Positions 21,685 through 33,003 of a DNA stretch of 64,000 bases are shown piece after piece. How positions within the stretch are numbered: position 1 is the first letter of the stretch; the number at the start of each line of letters is the position of its first letter. The notes under the pieces are model-generated. The model was not told where the DNA came from, made no database searches, and saw only the letters and a program-made list of their open reading frames with translations. A program made the translations under genes and the position numbers. Source of the DNA: Septoria linicola (taxonomy: Eukaryota > Ascomycota > Dothideomycetes > Mycosphaerellales > Mycosphaerellaceae); NCBI GenBank assembly GCA_024114885.1, contig CP099418.1:3658001-3722000 (forward strand), given 5' to 3'.

Positions 21685-22399
21685 GCACAGTTAGTACCTG
21701 CCCATTTCGTGAAACACCTAAGACGCAGAGGTAGACGAGATAGCGCGGCCAAGTCTGGGCCACGGGTCATGAGTCACGAGTGAATGAAACTGAGGTTGCA
21801 GCGCTGGAACACGCATGATTGATGGTCGTTTCGAAGCTATACGGGATTTGCATCTTCCATCCGCTCTTCACGAATGAGCCATGCTAGTACTTCATGGTAC
21901 TCGGGTTCGATTTCTACGAAAGGTTGACCGTGGAGGGCCAGTACGGGTACCCTCGCTCAGATCAAAGTCAGCTTGGCAAACCTTGCAGTGGTCGTATGCT
22001 ATGCTTGCGCAAGGGCACACTCGCATGCTGCCAATGGCTTGAGCCTAAGCCGGAGGCCAACTGATTTCTTTGCCGGGCTCCTTGTGCTGTTGACGGCGTG
22101 CGGGATCTTGGGCGCGTGCCCGCAAGGTCGCTAAAGTACTGAGTCAAGAAAGTGAGATCACTGCATCAGCAGTGTAGCTCCTCGATTCGCGTGCCACCGC
22201 CCCTGCAAGCCCAGCACCCTCGACTAGCCGAGGAAATGATATGGGCCCCTGATACATTCACGGCGCGTGTTCCGAGTTGTCTTGACCTCTCTTGCAAGCT
22301 TCGTCGTGGTCCCAAAGTCGTCTGGGTTGATGGTAATGATATTGTAAATCCTTACCGATCGTCGGCTTGAGTCGTTTCACGTACTCTGTAAGGATGGTT
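21685..22399. other. Convergent intergenic region
   Basis: 715 bp between the convergent MPO1-like and TAF3-like genes. Nothing with coding or RNA structure was identified. Confidence 0.5.
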
Positions 22400-23080
22400 T
22401 CACTTTATTCCTTGAGCGTGAACGCCCTTTTCCAGCCGTGGTCTCCAGTCCTGAACGCGCTGGTATGGACCGCCTTCGAGCAAGACATCCTTCTCATCTG
22501 CCGGTCTCCCAAGAACCGTACCCTGGAATCTGCTGTCATCGCCTGATTTACTATGCTTCTTTTTGAGCGCGGTAAAGAAGTCATCCTCCTTGACTACGCT
22601 GCCTCCAACGCCGACCACAGCCCCGGTGTCCTTTTCGAGGCCTGCCACCCTTTTGATCTCTCTGTACTGGCTCGAATCGTACCACTTCGTGAACTCCCTG
22701 ACATCCCGCGTGTCCTCTTCGTCTCGTTTCCTTTTTTCAACAGCGACTCGCTTTTCACCTCCTTTCGGAATGAGAGCCATTTCTGACAACGGAAGCCGCA
22801 TTCGCTCCTTCCATGCCTCTTGCGCCGCTCCTTCGAGTGGAATCAGCACGCCGCATTCTGACAGCGCCATACGCACATCTGTCAAGGTTGGCACGGGATC
22901 ATTGTGGCTCGATGTGGCGTGCTGAGCGGTAGTCGAAGCAAGTAGTATGAGATATCGCTCGGCTAGATTGACGAGGGTGTCGAGTACAGACGGCTTTGTG
23001 CTGTGAAAGCCGGCGGCGCGCAACGTGTGGAGGATGACAGGTCGCAATAGAGCGCGATGGAGGTCATGCGCTTGCGACAT
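22400..23080 (-). CDS. TAF3-like histone-fold (bromodomain-associated) protein
   Basis: Probable TFIID subunit related to TAF3, acting in RNA polymerase II pre-initiation. A single exon of 226 residues if translation begins at 23,080 (MSQAHDLHRALLRP); an in-frame ATG at 23,119 would add 13 residues. The first 80 residues form the BTP-type histone fold: ALLRPVILHTLRAAGFHSTK, then LDTLVNLAERYLILLASTTA, then LTDVRMALSECGVL. The rest is charged, with a KRVAVEKRKRDEED segment and REFTKWYDSSQYREIKRVAG, also conserved in fungal relatives as I remember them. No PHD finger is present, as expected for fungal TAF3. The distinction from other histone-fold proteins is inference. Confidence 0.75.
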   Translation of the reverse strand: MSQAHDLHRALLRPVILHTLRAAGFHSTKPSVLDTLVNLAERYLILLASTTAQHATSSHNDPVPTLTDVRMALSECGVLIPLEGAAQEAWKERMRLPLSEMALIPKGGEKRVAVEKRKRDEEDTRDVREFTKWYDSSQYREIKRVAGLEKDTGAVVGVGGSVVKEDDFFTALKKKHSKSGDDSRFQGTVLGRPADEKDVLLEGGPYQRVQDWRPRLEKGVHAQGIK

Positions 23081-23274
23081 GTCGTTGTGGTGTTTGTCAC
23101 TCGGTAATCGCGCGACCAAGGAAGCACAACAATGTCCGGGTTGGTGAACGCGGGAGTGAGAAGTCTGGTGACGTAGATTCTATATGACCTTGCTGTTCCT
23201 TCACTATTCAATCCACATCTAGCATTCAACTTTGAACAGTGACCGCAGCAGTTACACGGCATATTTCAACCGAG

Positions 23275-24075
23275 ATGGACGTATGTTGCCAGATCTTTCA
23301 CGTTTAGCAATAGGCACCATTCAATACTGACGCTTTTCACCAGACCTACAAGACCTACAGTAAATTATCCACACGGCAGCTTGAAAACAGAAGCATTCAC
23401 TGACATATTTTGTGTGCTTCAGATGCTGCAAGCTCAGCATACCTGGCACTCCAAGCTGTGCCGCTCTTGGTGACTCCGAAGTTGATCATCAACATGCTCG
23501 CGTCCGAACCTCGATTGATCACGGATGTTGAGAGTTACATGCTGCGTGCCTTGGGCTTTGCCCTTTTGACGCTCTCTGCGTTTACCCTGCTCCTAAGCGG
23601 CCTGTTACCTGTGGCACCCCCATCAGCATCGGCCAGTGATGAGAGTGGCAGCGAGAATCCCTACGTATGTCGTTCTGTGGAGCAATGCAAATCTTCAGAG
23701 ACACGATGCTGACACGCGAATCACCTCGTCGTAGGCATATCCAACAGCGGTGACATCTACCGTCTACCATGCGCTCAGTGCGTTCTACCTGTATACGCAG
23801 ATCACCCGTGGCTTCAGCTTCGGTTATGGCAGTGGCATGCTGGCAAGCTCAGCGCTGTTTTGCGTGAGTTCATTGATCAGAGTGCTTGATCATCTGTACT
23901 GACTACACTCCAGGTCGGCGTCTTCTGTTGTCTGTTTGGAAATGAGCGGAGTCGGGTGAGCAAGTCTACTGGAGCAGACAAGAGAACATCCAACTTTCCC
24001 TTTGCCAATACAGAGAGCGCTCGTGAGAAGAAGAAGGATAGCAAGAGGAAGTCGGTCTCGTCGAAGTTCAGGTGA
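23275..24075 (+). CDS. Small fungal membrane protein, function unknown
   Basis: Exons 23275-23280, 23344-23359, 23423-23664, 23735-23863 and 23914-24075 join in frame to 184 residues. The coding part of the first exon is only six bases (Met-Asp) and the second is 16 nt, giving MDTYKTYNAASSAYLALQAV. Hydrophobic segments are visible around VPLLVTPKLIINML, ALGFALLTLSAFTLLLSGLL, a YHALSAFYLYTQI segment and SSALFCVGVFCCLFG, suggesting three to four membrane helices. The C-terminus is basic (REKKKDSKRKSVSSKFR). I do not know the function. The start is chosen because the join with exons 2 and 3 is consensus and open. Confidence 0.72.
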
Positions 24076-24137
24076 ATGGCGCATATGCGCTGAGGATATT
24101 CATTACTCATATATTCTACAAAGTGGTAGACTGCAGC

Positions 24138-25625
24138 TCAGGTTCCACTGATACCGACAAGAGTACCTATAGCGTCTGCTTCCGCCTCTGAGACTTTCTG
24201 CTCTGGCACTTGCACAGATTTGGCAGGCGTATTACCAATGCTCCTCATTCTCTCGCGTTCCTCATATTCGGCCATCCTGCCAGCCAAATAGTTATCATAC
24301 GGGTCTGCTTCGCCATCGAATCCGCCTGAAGCACCTGTCGGAGGGGGTGAAGGTGTATGTTGTGCTCGAGAATCCTGAGCTGTTCCCGGCTCTCGTGTGT
24401 CGAACACCAATGGTGCCGGTTTCATTCGCCATCGGGGCTGTCCCTTGGACCACTGCAGCTGTTTTGCTGGTTCGATATCTTTCTCCATTGCTTCCTTGAC
24501 ACGCGAGTCCACATTCCTCAGAATCTGATCTTGTTCTGCTTGTTCAAGCTCGGCTTCCATGGCCCCTTCTAACAGGATCTCCTTCAACTGCCATTCATCG
24601 CGCTTTTGCTGCTCCAGGGAGTCGACCTGACTCTTTAGTGCCTGTCCTTCCTTCTCGGCCCAGTGCACCTGCCGCCGCAACAGACGCATCAGCTGGTCGG
24701 CTGTAATACTGCTTTCCCACGCAGTGAAGTGTATGTCCGGCGGGTAGTGTATCATGAACCCAGGCTGGCCAGTGATGGGATGATGGGCCGGTATGTACGT
24801 TATATTGTCGTTGGCTGGAGAGGGCTCGACCAAGTTGCCGTCTTCGTCAAGTGTAGGCCCCATATCCTGTGCAGATATGCCCTTTGGACCACCATTACTC
24901 TTGAGCTTGAGGCTTGCCTTGCCCTTGGCTGTCGCTGGCGCGGCTTCTGCAGCAGAGCCTCGTGCAGGCTCGGGTTCGTGAACTGTGCGCATGTGCTTTG
25001 CTAGGGCATCAGACCGCGTGAAAGCTTTATCGCATTCTGATGAGCTGGTTAGCGTACGCTCGAGATTCTAGTTGCCATTCGCACACATGCACGTACCTGG
25101 CAGTTGGCAATAATACGGCTTCTCCTTCGTGTGGCTCCTCATATGAGCCTTGAGGGCATAGCCACTAGGGTGATTGCTCGTCTTGCGTTGGCACTCTCCC
25201 CATTCGCAGACGTACTTCGTCTTCTTAGGCCCGCCTGTCGCACAGTGCGTACCCTGCACATGCTTGACGAGCTCGTCGTTGTTCTCAGCTGAGCCAAACA
25301 TGCAGTCCTTCCATAGACACTGGGTCTGCGCCTGTTCTCGCAGTGTCCACTCGTCGTCGTTGGGTGACCCTGGCGCACTACTGTAGCCGTCCGAGGATAC
25401 GCTGAAGCTGTCGTCGTCGTCCTCGGGATGTGGTGTCGCCGCTTCAAAGGTGGCCAGCGACGACGGACCAGTTCGGCGACGCTTGGCCGGCGGTTGTTCT
25501 GTATCAGCGTGCGTGATGTCTACGCTTGGTCGCGAGGAGGGCGCGGGCGTGCTGAGCGTGTCGTCCACGTCCGAATCGACAGATGGGGGATCCGACAAGT
25601 CAGACGATGCTGGAGAGTCGGCCAT
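24138..25625 (-). CDS. C2H2 zinc-finger protein, INO80 subunit Iec1-like
   Basis: Two exons, 25625-25097 and 25036-24138, joined in frame across a 60-nt intron, give 475 residues. Three C2H2-type fingers lie at about residues 103-127 (CLWKDC..H..TH), 140-170 (CEWGEC...H..SH) and 175-200 (CQLPECDKAFTRSDALAKHMRTVH). The intron interrupts the third finger. Downstream is HPITGQPGFMIHYPPDIHFT, then ESSITADQLMRLLRRQVHWAEKEG and a coiled coil. This finger-plus-C-terminal arrangement recalls fission-yeast Iec1, a YY1-like subunit of the INO80 chromatin remodeller; that identification is from memory and moderate. The N-terminus is acidic and Ser/Pro-rich with a KRRR cluster. It is divergent from the ankyrin gene. 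Confidence 0.78.
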
Positions 25626-25864
25626 GGCGATAGCAGTTGGTAGTGTCGCCGGTGATGGCGATGAGATCCGTAAAGCAGAGTCGTGGGTTGCAATAAATGA
25701 GGTTTGTCGCAACTCGATAGCAAGTATGTGGAACTAACTAGTGAAGCTCAAAGGAGACTAGCTCGCTGGCTGGCCTTCACATGAAACACAATTTCTAGAC
25801 CTCGTCATCAGACATTCACCCACCACATCGCAGCAAGTCACCACGTGAAGAAGTTTACGTGACC
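25626..25864. promoter_or_regulatory. Divergent promoter of the zinc-finger and ankyrin genes
   Basis: 239 bp between the two start codons. Both promoters must lie here. No specific site is assigned. Confidence 0.5.
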
Positions 25865-26610
25865 ATGTCTAGCCAGGCTCCCCCAATAGATGTGCTGCTA
25901 AACTTGGTGCCAGAGCGGCCACAAGCGGTGCAAGACAAGCTGCAGGCCCACCCTGACCTGGCCCATAGACAAGATCAACATGGCTACAGCCTCGTGTAAG
26001 AAGAACCATGGTCACGCATATACAGGACGTCTGGAACACCTGCTGAATGATCCTTATTAGTCACGCGTCTGCTTCGTACGGCCATGTTGATTTGCTCAAG
26101 GCTCTGATCAATGACTTCAAAGTTGACCCTAATATCAAGGACGAGGACGGCGAGACAGCTTTGTTCAGCGTCGAGGACGTCGCTATGGCACAAGCACTGC
26201 TTGATCTCGGCACGGACGCGAGTTTGCGCAACAGTGAGGGTCAGACTGCCGCCGAAAAGCTTGCGGACGATGACGAGCAGCCTGCGGTTGCCGCCTATCT
26301 ACGAGAACTCACAGGCACATCAACATCTAGTGGACCAGGTTCTACTTCCCAGAGTAATGGTGACGATTATGATGGCGCTCGTCGTCCACCGCCTCTACCG
26401 GAGGGCCTGAAGCTCAATATTGGAACCATGTTGCCTGAGGAAGAAGATCCCAATCCAGAGATCAGAAGGCGAATCGAAGAGCTGGCAGCTCGAGATGACT
26501 TTGGGACAGAAGAAGGACAGTCCGAGCTGCGTAAGATCATTTCTGATGCCCTTTCCGGCACAGTCGGCGACACACAAGGACCACCTACCGCCCGCAGACG
26601 ATTGGATTGA
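25865..26610 (+). CDS. Ankyrin-repeat protein (yeast YCR051W-like)
   Basis: Exons 25865-25995 and 26061-26610 give 226 residues. Three to four ankyrin repeats fill the first 130 residues: HGYSLVHASASYGHVDLLKA, DPNIKDEDGETALFSVEDVA and then DASLRNSEGQTAAEKLADDD. The C-terminal part has a Ser/Gly linker, PPPLPEGLKLNIGTMLPEEE, and a helical end with RRRIEELAARDDF. The architecture and size match the small conserved fungal ankyrin protein YCR051W of yeast, whose role is not established. Likely soluble, cytosolic or nuclear. Confidence 0.85.
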
Positions 26611-27256
26611 TCGACAGGCTCAGATCGTTTCCCTCAGTACTCGCACTTGGCTAAATCGCTCTGCCCAGTCCAATATTCTGCCAACACAATTTGCAGCCAT
26701 GCTCTACGTGGGATCGGGAAGGCGATCATGGCATGTAACCTGAACAACGTCTGCATCGCAGGACTGGCTGTCGGACGATGGGCCGTAGCCGGTCGATCAT
26801 GCAGTTCTGTATCGCTGTATCACATCAACAATACACCGTGCCTCCTGCTAAACAAGCAGTGTCGCTCATGTCCTGCGTAGGCATGGCTCGAACTACCGAA
26901 GTAGCGCTCGGTCCATCACAGCCCGAGTTCAGGACAAGACTAGGACCTTTTGCGGGGTACATGTGAACATGCAGCATCACCAAGAAAGTAGTGTGCTAGC
27001 GAGGACGCTCAAGCGTACACGAATTCTGAATACCCTGGTCTTCTAGAGATGTGAATGTGTCTGCTGTGACAGCTTGATGGAGGGGTCGAATCAGATTGGC
27101 GAAAAGTGGTACAAGTGCGTGAGCGCACCCAGCAAATGATTCTCTCGTGCTTTTATTCAGCCCATCCGCCAGATCCCTCGTATTCATCAATTTATCGACC
27201 ATACATCGTTGCAGGTTCTGTCGTCTCATCACAGATTTTGACTACGATCCGGTACC
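26611..27256. other. Intergenic region upstream of the sugar transporter
   Basis: 646 bp with no supportable gene. It should hold the ankyrin-gene terminator and the transporter promoter. Confidence 0.5.
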
Positions 27257-29515
27257 ATGACTATCTTCAAGAGACAGCCGCTGCGAGCAGGCAATATGAC
27301 TCGGACTCGTGCCTCTGAGCTCTCGCTCAGGCAGTCCTTGTATCCTCTCGCTTTGGTCACGATGCTGTTCTTCCTATGGTAGGACTTTACTCTTGCCTTG
27401 TGTGCCCTTTCTCGTTTCGCTGATAAAAACTTGTGCCACAGGGGGTGAGACGCCTCCAAAATGCCTACACTCTAGGCATCTGTTGACGTTTTTCGTGACT
27501 TCCTAGATTCAGCTATGGGTAGGGCGCTTCAGGATCTACCATACATCTGGGATACTGCTGATCTCAGGATGGTGTAGATTGCTAGACACGCTCAATAAAG
27601 TTGGATCCCGCCATGAGCTCAGAACTCGCGGACTTAGTATCGCTGATCGTTGAGCAGCATTTCCAAAACACTCTGGGCATTACGAAAGCAAGATCGAGCG
27701 GTCTACAAGCTGCTTACTTTGGCGCTTATCCTCTCGCAAGTTTGGGCCGTAAGTCGGCATCCAGCAATATCACTCTGATGCCATGGATTTCACCACACAT
27801 CTCCGAAGCGCATGGGCTCCGCAAAGACGATACTAATAGTTCACATTAGATGCCAACTGGCTTTTGAGACACTATTCGTTCAAGGCGACTTTCATCTGGG
27901 GTCTCTTTCTCTAGTATGGCCCCCGTCGATCCCCTGATAGTGCATGTACTGACACATCTCGTCTTACAGTGGAGTAGGAGCCCTCATAGCCTGGCCATGC
28001 ATCCTGTATCGCTCCTTTGGAGGCTTCTGCGCGGCAACGTTCATCATCGGTAACGGTTTAGGCGCGCTCGAAACAGCCGCCAACCCGTACATCACGATTT
28101 GTAAGAACAGGCGCAGCTTTACTACTTCTATTTTGCTAAAGTAACTCAGGCGGTCCACCGAGATACTCGGAACTCAGGATCAATTTCTCCCAGGTTCGTC
28201 GATTGTGGTCGCATAAATTAACATGTCTGTATGAAGAATCACTCATCCTCCGACAAGGCATTCAATGGCATCGGTACCGTCGTTGCTCCTGTTCTGGGCA
28301 GTTACGTCTTCTTCCGCGTGAGTACGCCATGAGAAAAGTGTGGAACCATAGTGCTAATTGATGCTTCATTCAGGACACAGGAGACAGTACCGATTCTCTG
28401 AGAAGCACTCAATGGGTTTATCTAGCCATTGCGTGCTTTGTGTTCCTGCTGGCTGTCGTTTTCTACTTGTTAGTCAGACCATCCACACAAGACGGCCCTC
28501 ACTGACATCTCTCAAACAGTTCACCGTTGCCAGAAATTACTGACGCCGACATGGCCTATCAAGCGGAAGAGATACATGCCAGTTCTGCAGATCGGCCTTT
28601 CTGGAAGCAGTATCGCCTGTTCCACGCTGCTTTCGCTCAGTTCTGCTACACGGGAGCTCAAGTTGCCATCGCAAGCTACTGTGAGTTCAGGCACGACCCT
28701 AGCTCATAACTCATGCTAACACATCTACTTCAAGTCATCAACTATGTCGTTGAGACGACCGATCATAGCGACTCTGCGGCTGCACAACTGCTAGCTGGCG
28801 CTCAGGGAGCTTTCACTGCCGGCAGATTTGCTGGTGTCTTCATCATGCGGTACACGAAGCCTCGCTGGGTGTTCCTAGTTTACCTCTCCCTATGCATCGT
28901 GTTCATCTCACCCGCGATTGGAGTTCACGGCAACAAAGGTCTGTCCCTTAGATGAACCTACACCAGAGCAGTACTTACATGGCCTAGGAATCGCAATGTT
29001 GTACTTGACATTGTTCTTTGAGTCGATCTGCTTCCCTACCATCGTGGCTCTAGGTATGAGGGGCTTAGGCAAGTACAGTAAACGTGGCTCTGGGTGGATC
29101 GTAGCTGGTAAGCCATTGAGCACCAGGCGTCTCTTGACCTTGCTGCGTAGATACAATACAGCTAACATACTTCAAGGAGTATCCGGTGGAGCTGTCGTGC
29201 CACCGGCACTGGGTGGAGCAGCAGACTCTTCGTCTACGGCGCACGCAATGGCAGTGCCCCTGAGCTTCTTTGTGCTGGCGTGGTCGTACTCCTTCGCCGT
29301 GAACTTCGTACCAGCGTATCGAGACCCTATTGGTAAGCGTGACAGCAATGTGGCTCTCTGGAAGGTTTGTTGACAGAAGAACAGACATGCTAGGAGATGC
29401 AGACATTGGTCTACGAGACAGCGCGGTCAAAGACGAGGAGCAGATTCACGTCGGTGATGCCGGCGAGATGATGAAGAACGATACCAAGAGCCCTGAGGTC
29501 AAAGAGGTGAGGTGA
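27257..29515 (+). CDS. Major facilitator sugar transporter, L-fucose permease (FucP) type
   Basis: Predicted 12-helix plasma-membrane sugar:H+ symporter. Fifteen exons: 27257-27378, 27442-27444, 27507-27518, 27578-27599, 27658-27748, 27850-27913, 27970-28100, 28150-28193, 28258-28317, 28374-28468, 28520-28680, 28735-28938, 28988-29107, 29177-29332 and 29385-29515. They close in frame to 471 residues. The first four junctions restore the FucP-family signature FFLWGFSYGLLDTLNKHFQ, which requires a three-base exon (GGG, 27442-27444) and a 12-base exon. Other family marks are AAYFGAYPLASLG, LGALETAANPYI and AGRFAGVFIMRY. The last intron acceptor was chosen because it keeps a long open C-terminus; the other acceptor in range gives an early stop. 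The C-terminal tail is acidic and cytosolic. Confidence 0.9.
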
Positions 29516-29771
29516 GGTTTGGTGCAGCGATGGTATGTAGAGGAAGGACTTGGGAGCGTGTGTCAAATATTTGCAGTTTTCTGGCGTTTGAATCAGACTG
29601 CGCATAATAAGACAGTGTTGCTGGACTATTGGTGGTGTCTTTGTCTCATCAACTCGTCAAAATACGTGAAGCATATCGGCGAAACTTTATCCGACGCCCG
29701 GGGTTATTTGGTCAACTTCTTCCTGGGTGATCAATGGGTTTAGCAATACAACCAAGAGTACAGGACATGCC

Positions 29772-30548
29772 ATGAGCGCGCCAATTCCTCCCGCGACGCT
29801 GCCCGCTGGGAAGGCTGTCGACATTCTTCCCAGCTCGGCGTCGCAGCTCTTCTCCAATCTTCACCCAATTCTGCTGCTCTCGGTCGTACCCATTGCGTTT
29901 GGCAGCTTGGTGGCCGACCCGGTCACCACATTGCTTGGACTGGCGCCCACCACGCTTGCGTTACAGGCCATCTACTGCGTGTTGTGTCTCCCGCACACTG
30001 GAAACACGACTTCACCAAAGCAGAAGCCCGGTCCAAAGGCAAAGAGTCCCAAGCCCGCGCAGGACATCTGGGCCAAGCTCGTGGTATGCTCTTCCGATGA
30101 TCTTCAATGTCACCAACAACGACTGACCGCACATCTGGGATAGCCTGCCCTGCTCTCGCTGGTCCTTACCTTCTTTCTGTCCGCGCCCCTGCTATACATC
30201 ATTGCCCTCCTCTTTGGCGCACCGCTCGTCTCGCACCTTCCTCACACAGCCCTCCTGGCAGTCCATCTGGCACTTTTGACCGCACCGCACTTGTTCTACG
30301 TGCATGGCCTTGACACAACAGCATGGCTACGCCTGGCAAGTCTACAGCAACCCTTTGACGAGGTGTACGGCATGTCGCTGGGAGCTTGTGCAGGGGCTTG
30401 GGTCGGTGCCATACCTATTCCCCTCGATTGGGACCGAGAGTGGCAGAAGTGGCCTGTCACCATCATCTGTGGCATGTATGTGGGCGCTGTGGTGGGAAAA
30501 CTGGCTGGGGGATATCTGCTCAAGGGTTTCAAAACGAACATGTCATAG
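29772..30548 (+). CDS. GPI11: GPI-anchor biosynthesis protein Gpi11/PIG-F
   Basis: Endoplasmic reticulum membrane protein that helps attach ethanolamine phosphate to the second and third mannose of the GPI precursor, with Gpi7 and Gpi13. Exons 29772-30083 and 30144-30548 give 238 residues. Hydrophobic helices are seen at HPILLLSVVPIAFGSLV, TTLALQAIYCVLCLP, PALLSLVLTFFLSAPLLYII and AGAWVGAIPIPLDW. The last segment, with DWDREWQKWPVTIICGMYVG, is the PIG-F family hallmark. A Lys/Pro-rich loop (KQKPGPKAKSPKPAQ) sits before the intron. An in-frame ATG at 29,727 would add 15 residues; 29,772 better fits relatives. Only 256 bp follow the transporter stop. Confidence 0.92.
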
Positions 30549-31171
30549 CACAATTTATGCACGTCTATCAAGCGCAATGGCTACACTGCATATCGTAGTC
30601 TTCCACCAGACATGTTTCCACGGCGGAGGCCGTCATCAACAACCACATTTTGACTTGTCACGCAAACAGTGCCAGCGATGAAAGATCGAACATGTGCACA
30701 AGGACGCTGTGATTGATATCAGATTAATGCATGTTCATGATTCCTAACATGAGGATATGCCCTCTCGTCAGTTGTAGGAGCTCGCGCCTGTCTCTTGATT
30801 CAAGTCCAATCTCACCACTCGCTGTCAAATTCTCGAAGTACAGTCTCATCGCCAACAACTGCTGTGAACGACTACCTACCACTAGTTAGCGCTGGATGTC
30901 GGCTTTTGTGCTTTTCCGCTCGTCCATTTTCGAGAAGCTAGCGGCAGTCCACAATCCAGCCATTGACTTCTCAGGCAGCTCAGTTATTTTACACACATTC
31001 TGTATCACACTATCTTGTCACGCTCCTGCCAGTCAGTCCTGAGGATCGCTCAAGTAGAACCCTGAGGCATTACAAGAAAGTCAGAAGCAGCTTGTCGGCA
31101 TACACATATCAGCCGAAGGCACTTCTATCCGACACAGGATAGCATTCATACTCCCTCCTTGGACACACAAT
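30549..31171. other. Intergenic region
   Basis: 623 bp without a supportable gene, between GPI11 and the Dabb-domain gene on the same strand. Confidence 0.5.
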
Positions 31172-31781
31172 ATGCAATCACTCTTCATGTCGACGCGGAT
31201 TCGTCCGTGTCATATTGTACGGCTCGGCACAGTCGCCATCAAACGCTTCGATTCAACCCAAGCATCGAGCAACTTCGTGAAGCGATTGACCTTCTTCAAA
31301 GTCGCGAAAGATGAAGATATCGAGGCAGTCCTGAAGGAGTATGAAATATTGAGGAAGAATGCGCTAAAGGTCAGTCTTTGCTCGGTTTCGCTGCGATCCG
31401 CCATATCATTCTTTGCCTCGCTTTGGCGGCAAGGATCCGCCACCATCGTGCTCGTGTCATCTTGTGCTAAGCCTTCACCAACAGGACGGCAAGCCGTACA
31501 TTGTTTCCAATGTGTCGAGGAGAATCTTGAACACATCCTCTCCTCTTAGCGAAGGGTACACCATAGTATCCCAGTCAATCTTCAGGAATCACGAAGACCA
31601 CGACTTTTATGATCAAAAATGCACAGCTCACAAGGAATTGAAGGCATGTTTTGAATCACGCATCTCGCAAACTATTCCTCCGCTTCATTCACTGACGATT
31701 CATTAGAAAACGACAAGCAGAGTACGAACGGGAGTGATGACAGTGGTCAGCGAAGGTGTATGGCCAGAACCGGAACTCTAA
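31172..31781 (+). CDS. Stress-responsive alpha/beta-barrel (Dabb) domain protein
   Basis: Exons 31172-31369, 31485-31643 and 31707-31781 give 143 residues. The Dabb ferredoxin-like fold is suggested by HIVRLGTVAIKRFDS-type start strands, the helix DEDIEAVLKEYEILRKNALK with DGKPYIVSNV, the DHDFYDQKCTAHKELK segment, and the C-terminal strand GVMTVVSEGVWPEPEL. The second intron begins with GC rather than GT (AAG|GCATGT...CATTAG|AAA); without that splice the conserved last strand would be lost. An alternative start at 31,190 would remove six residues. Function within this broad family (dimeric small enzymes or stress proteins) is not known. Confidence 0.7.
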
Positions 31782-32214
31782 GCAAGGTTTTGTGTTGTTG
31801 AACTCGTGCCCGACCGCTCGTGGAGCACTTGGCTCTTAGCATTTTGAAAGACTTATTCAGCGCCTCAACTACGGGCACGAAGCCTTCCTGGAATCAAAGC
31901 CAGTCTGAGGGCCAAGAGCGTAAGCCTACTTGCACCACGATGAGCGGCCACTTCTTCTGGTGCTTTTGATAGACCACATCCCGTGCTCATTCGATATGCT
32001 GCTACATACCGTCTCGCGGAGCATCGGAAGGGCCTGGACTTTGCCCCTCTCTCGACTTCCCAGGAGACGAAGCAGTTGCGGAGTTCCTGACCTTGGTTGT
32101 TGACTCGCGAGTAACCCCTGCTTGTCCGCAAGGATGACAAGGTTGTCTTCGTATAGGCTCCTGGTCCGCGATCCACCTTACCGCAAAGGGTGACTGCCGA
32201 CTTTTGACATTCGA
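31782..32214. other. Convergent intergenic region
   Basis: 433 bp between convergent stop codons. A minus-strand open frame at 31,865-32,176 has no recognisable content. Confidence 0.5.
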
Positions 32215-33003
32215 TTAGGCCTCCAACTCCCTATCGTGTAACAGATCCCAGGTGGGCACTTTCGCCTTGTCAAAGGTGCCCGTTGCTTTCCCATCGAATC
32301 GGTGCTGGCTGGTCTTCTCGTCGACATACCACATAGCAGTGTGCCGGACTGTCTCGAACTCTATGACACTGGTGCCCAAAATGCCGTCCTCTCGTGTCAG
32401 TCGATCCAAGGCATCTTTGGTCCACGTAACTGAGTTCCACCCGCCCTAAAAGCGATAGATTGAAGGTCAGCGATGTCCCTCTGCGGTGTCTCGTGTGCTT
32501 TGCAAGATCGCAAGGCCTGGTTGAGGACAATGTGCCATAGTGTCGTCACTCAAGTGAAGAAGGATGCCTTTCGGCAGTCGCTTGACGTACAGCATCGCCG
32601 TGTTTCTTGACTCTTGTGCCCCTCAACACATCTAGCAGGCCTAAACACGGCGGCCACCAGTCAGCCTATAGCGCAGTCAACGCGGGATGGTCTTCGTCTC
32701 ACGATCGCGATCCAGGACCTTTGCAATCAGTACGCGGACCACGATGAGGTCGATCGCGGTCATCCAGATTTGGCGTTCCTCAAATTGAAAGCCCGTTTTC
32801 ACAGTCTCTTTGCCCTTGGCACTGTCGTCAAAAATGATGAGATCTTTCGCATGGCATTTGGTCCCTTGCGAAGACTTGGTCTCATTCTTCGGCCCCACGA
32901 GTAAAGCCCAGTGATGTGTATCTTCTTTGCCCGGCATGACCGGCTTCTCTCCACCGGGCCGTGAGTAGAGAGCAAGATACAGCCGGTCCTTATTCCGAGG
33001 CAT
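32215..33003 (-). CDS. Small conserved fungal protein, function unknown
   Basis: Three exons on the minus strand, 33003-32703, 32640-32591 and 32445-32215, join in frame to 193 residues. The start MPRNKDRLYLALYSR is followed by EDTHHWALLVGPK, KCHAKDLIIF, FEERQIWMTAIDLIVVRVLI, then DRDRLLDVLRGTRV, GGWNSVTWTKDALDRL, TSVIEFETVRHTAMWYVDEK and RFDGKATG. I recognise this as a recurrent small family in filamentous fungi, with conserved His-Trp-Ala-Leu and Trp-Asn-x-Val-x-Trp motifs, but know no function. The first two introns are 62 and 145 nt. The joins were chosen because only they give continuous family-like sequence. Confidence 0.75.

Noticed and set aside
21880..21940. GGGTTCGATT resembling a tRNA T-loop
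   Set aside because: The flanks do not form a paired T-arm or a cloverleaf.
29333..29391. Alternative acceptor giving an early stop in the sugar transporter
   Set aside because: The acceptor after GTTGACAG leads to a stop within five codons. The one ending at 29,384 keeps a 43-codon open tail.
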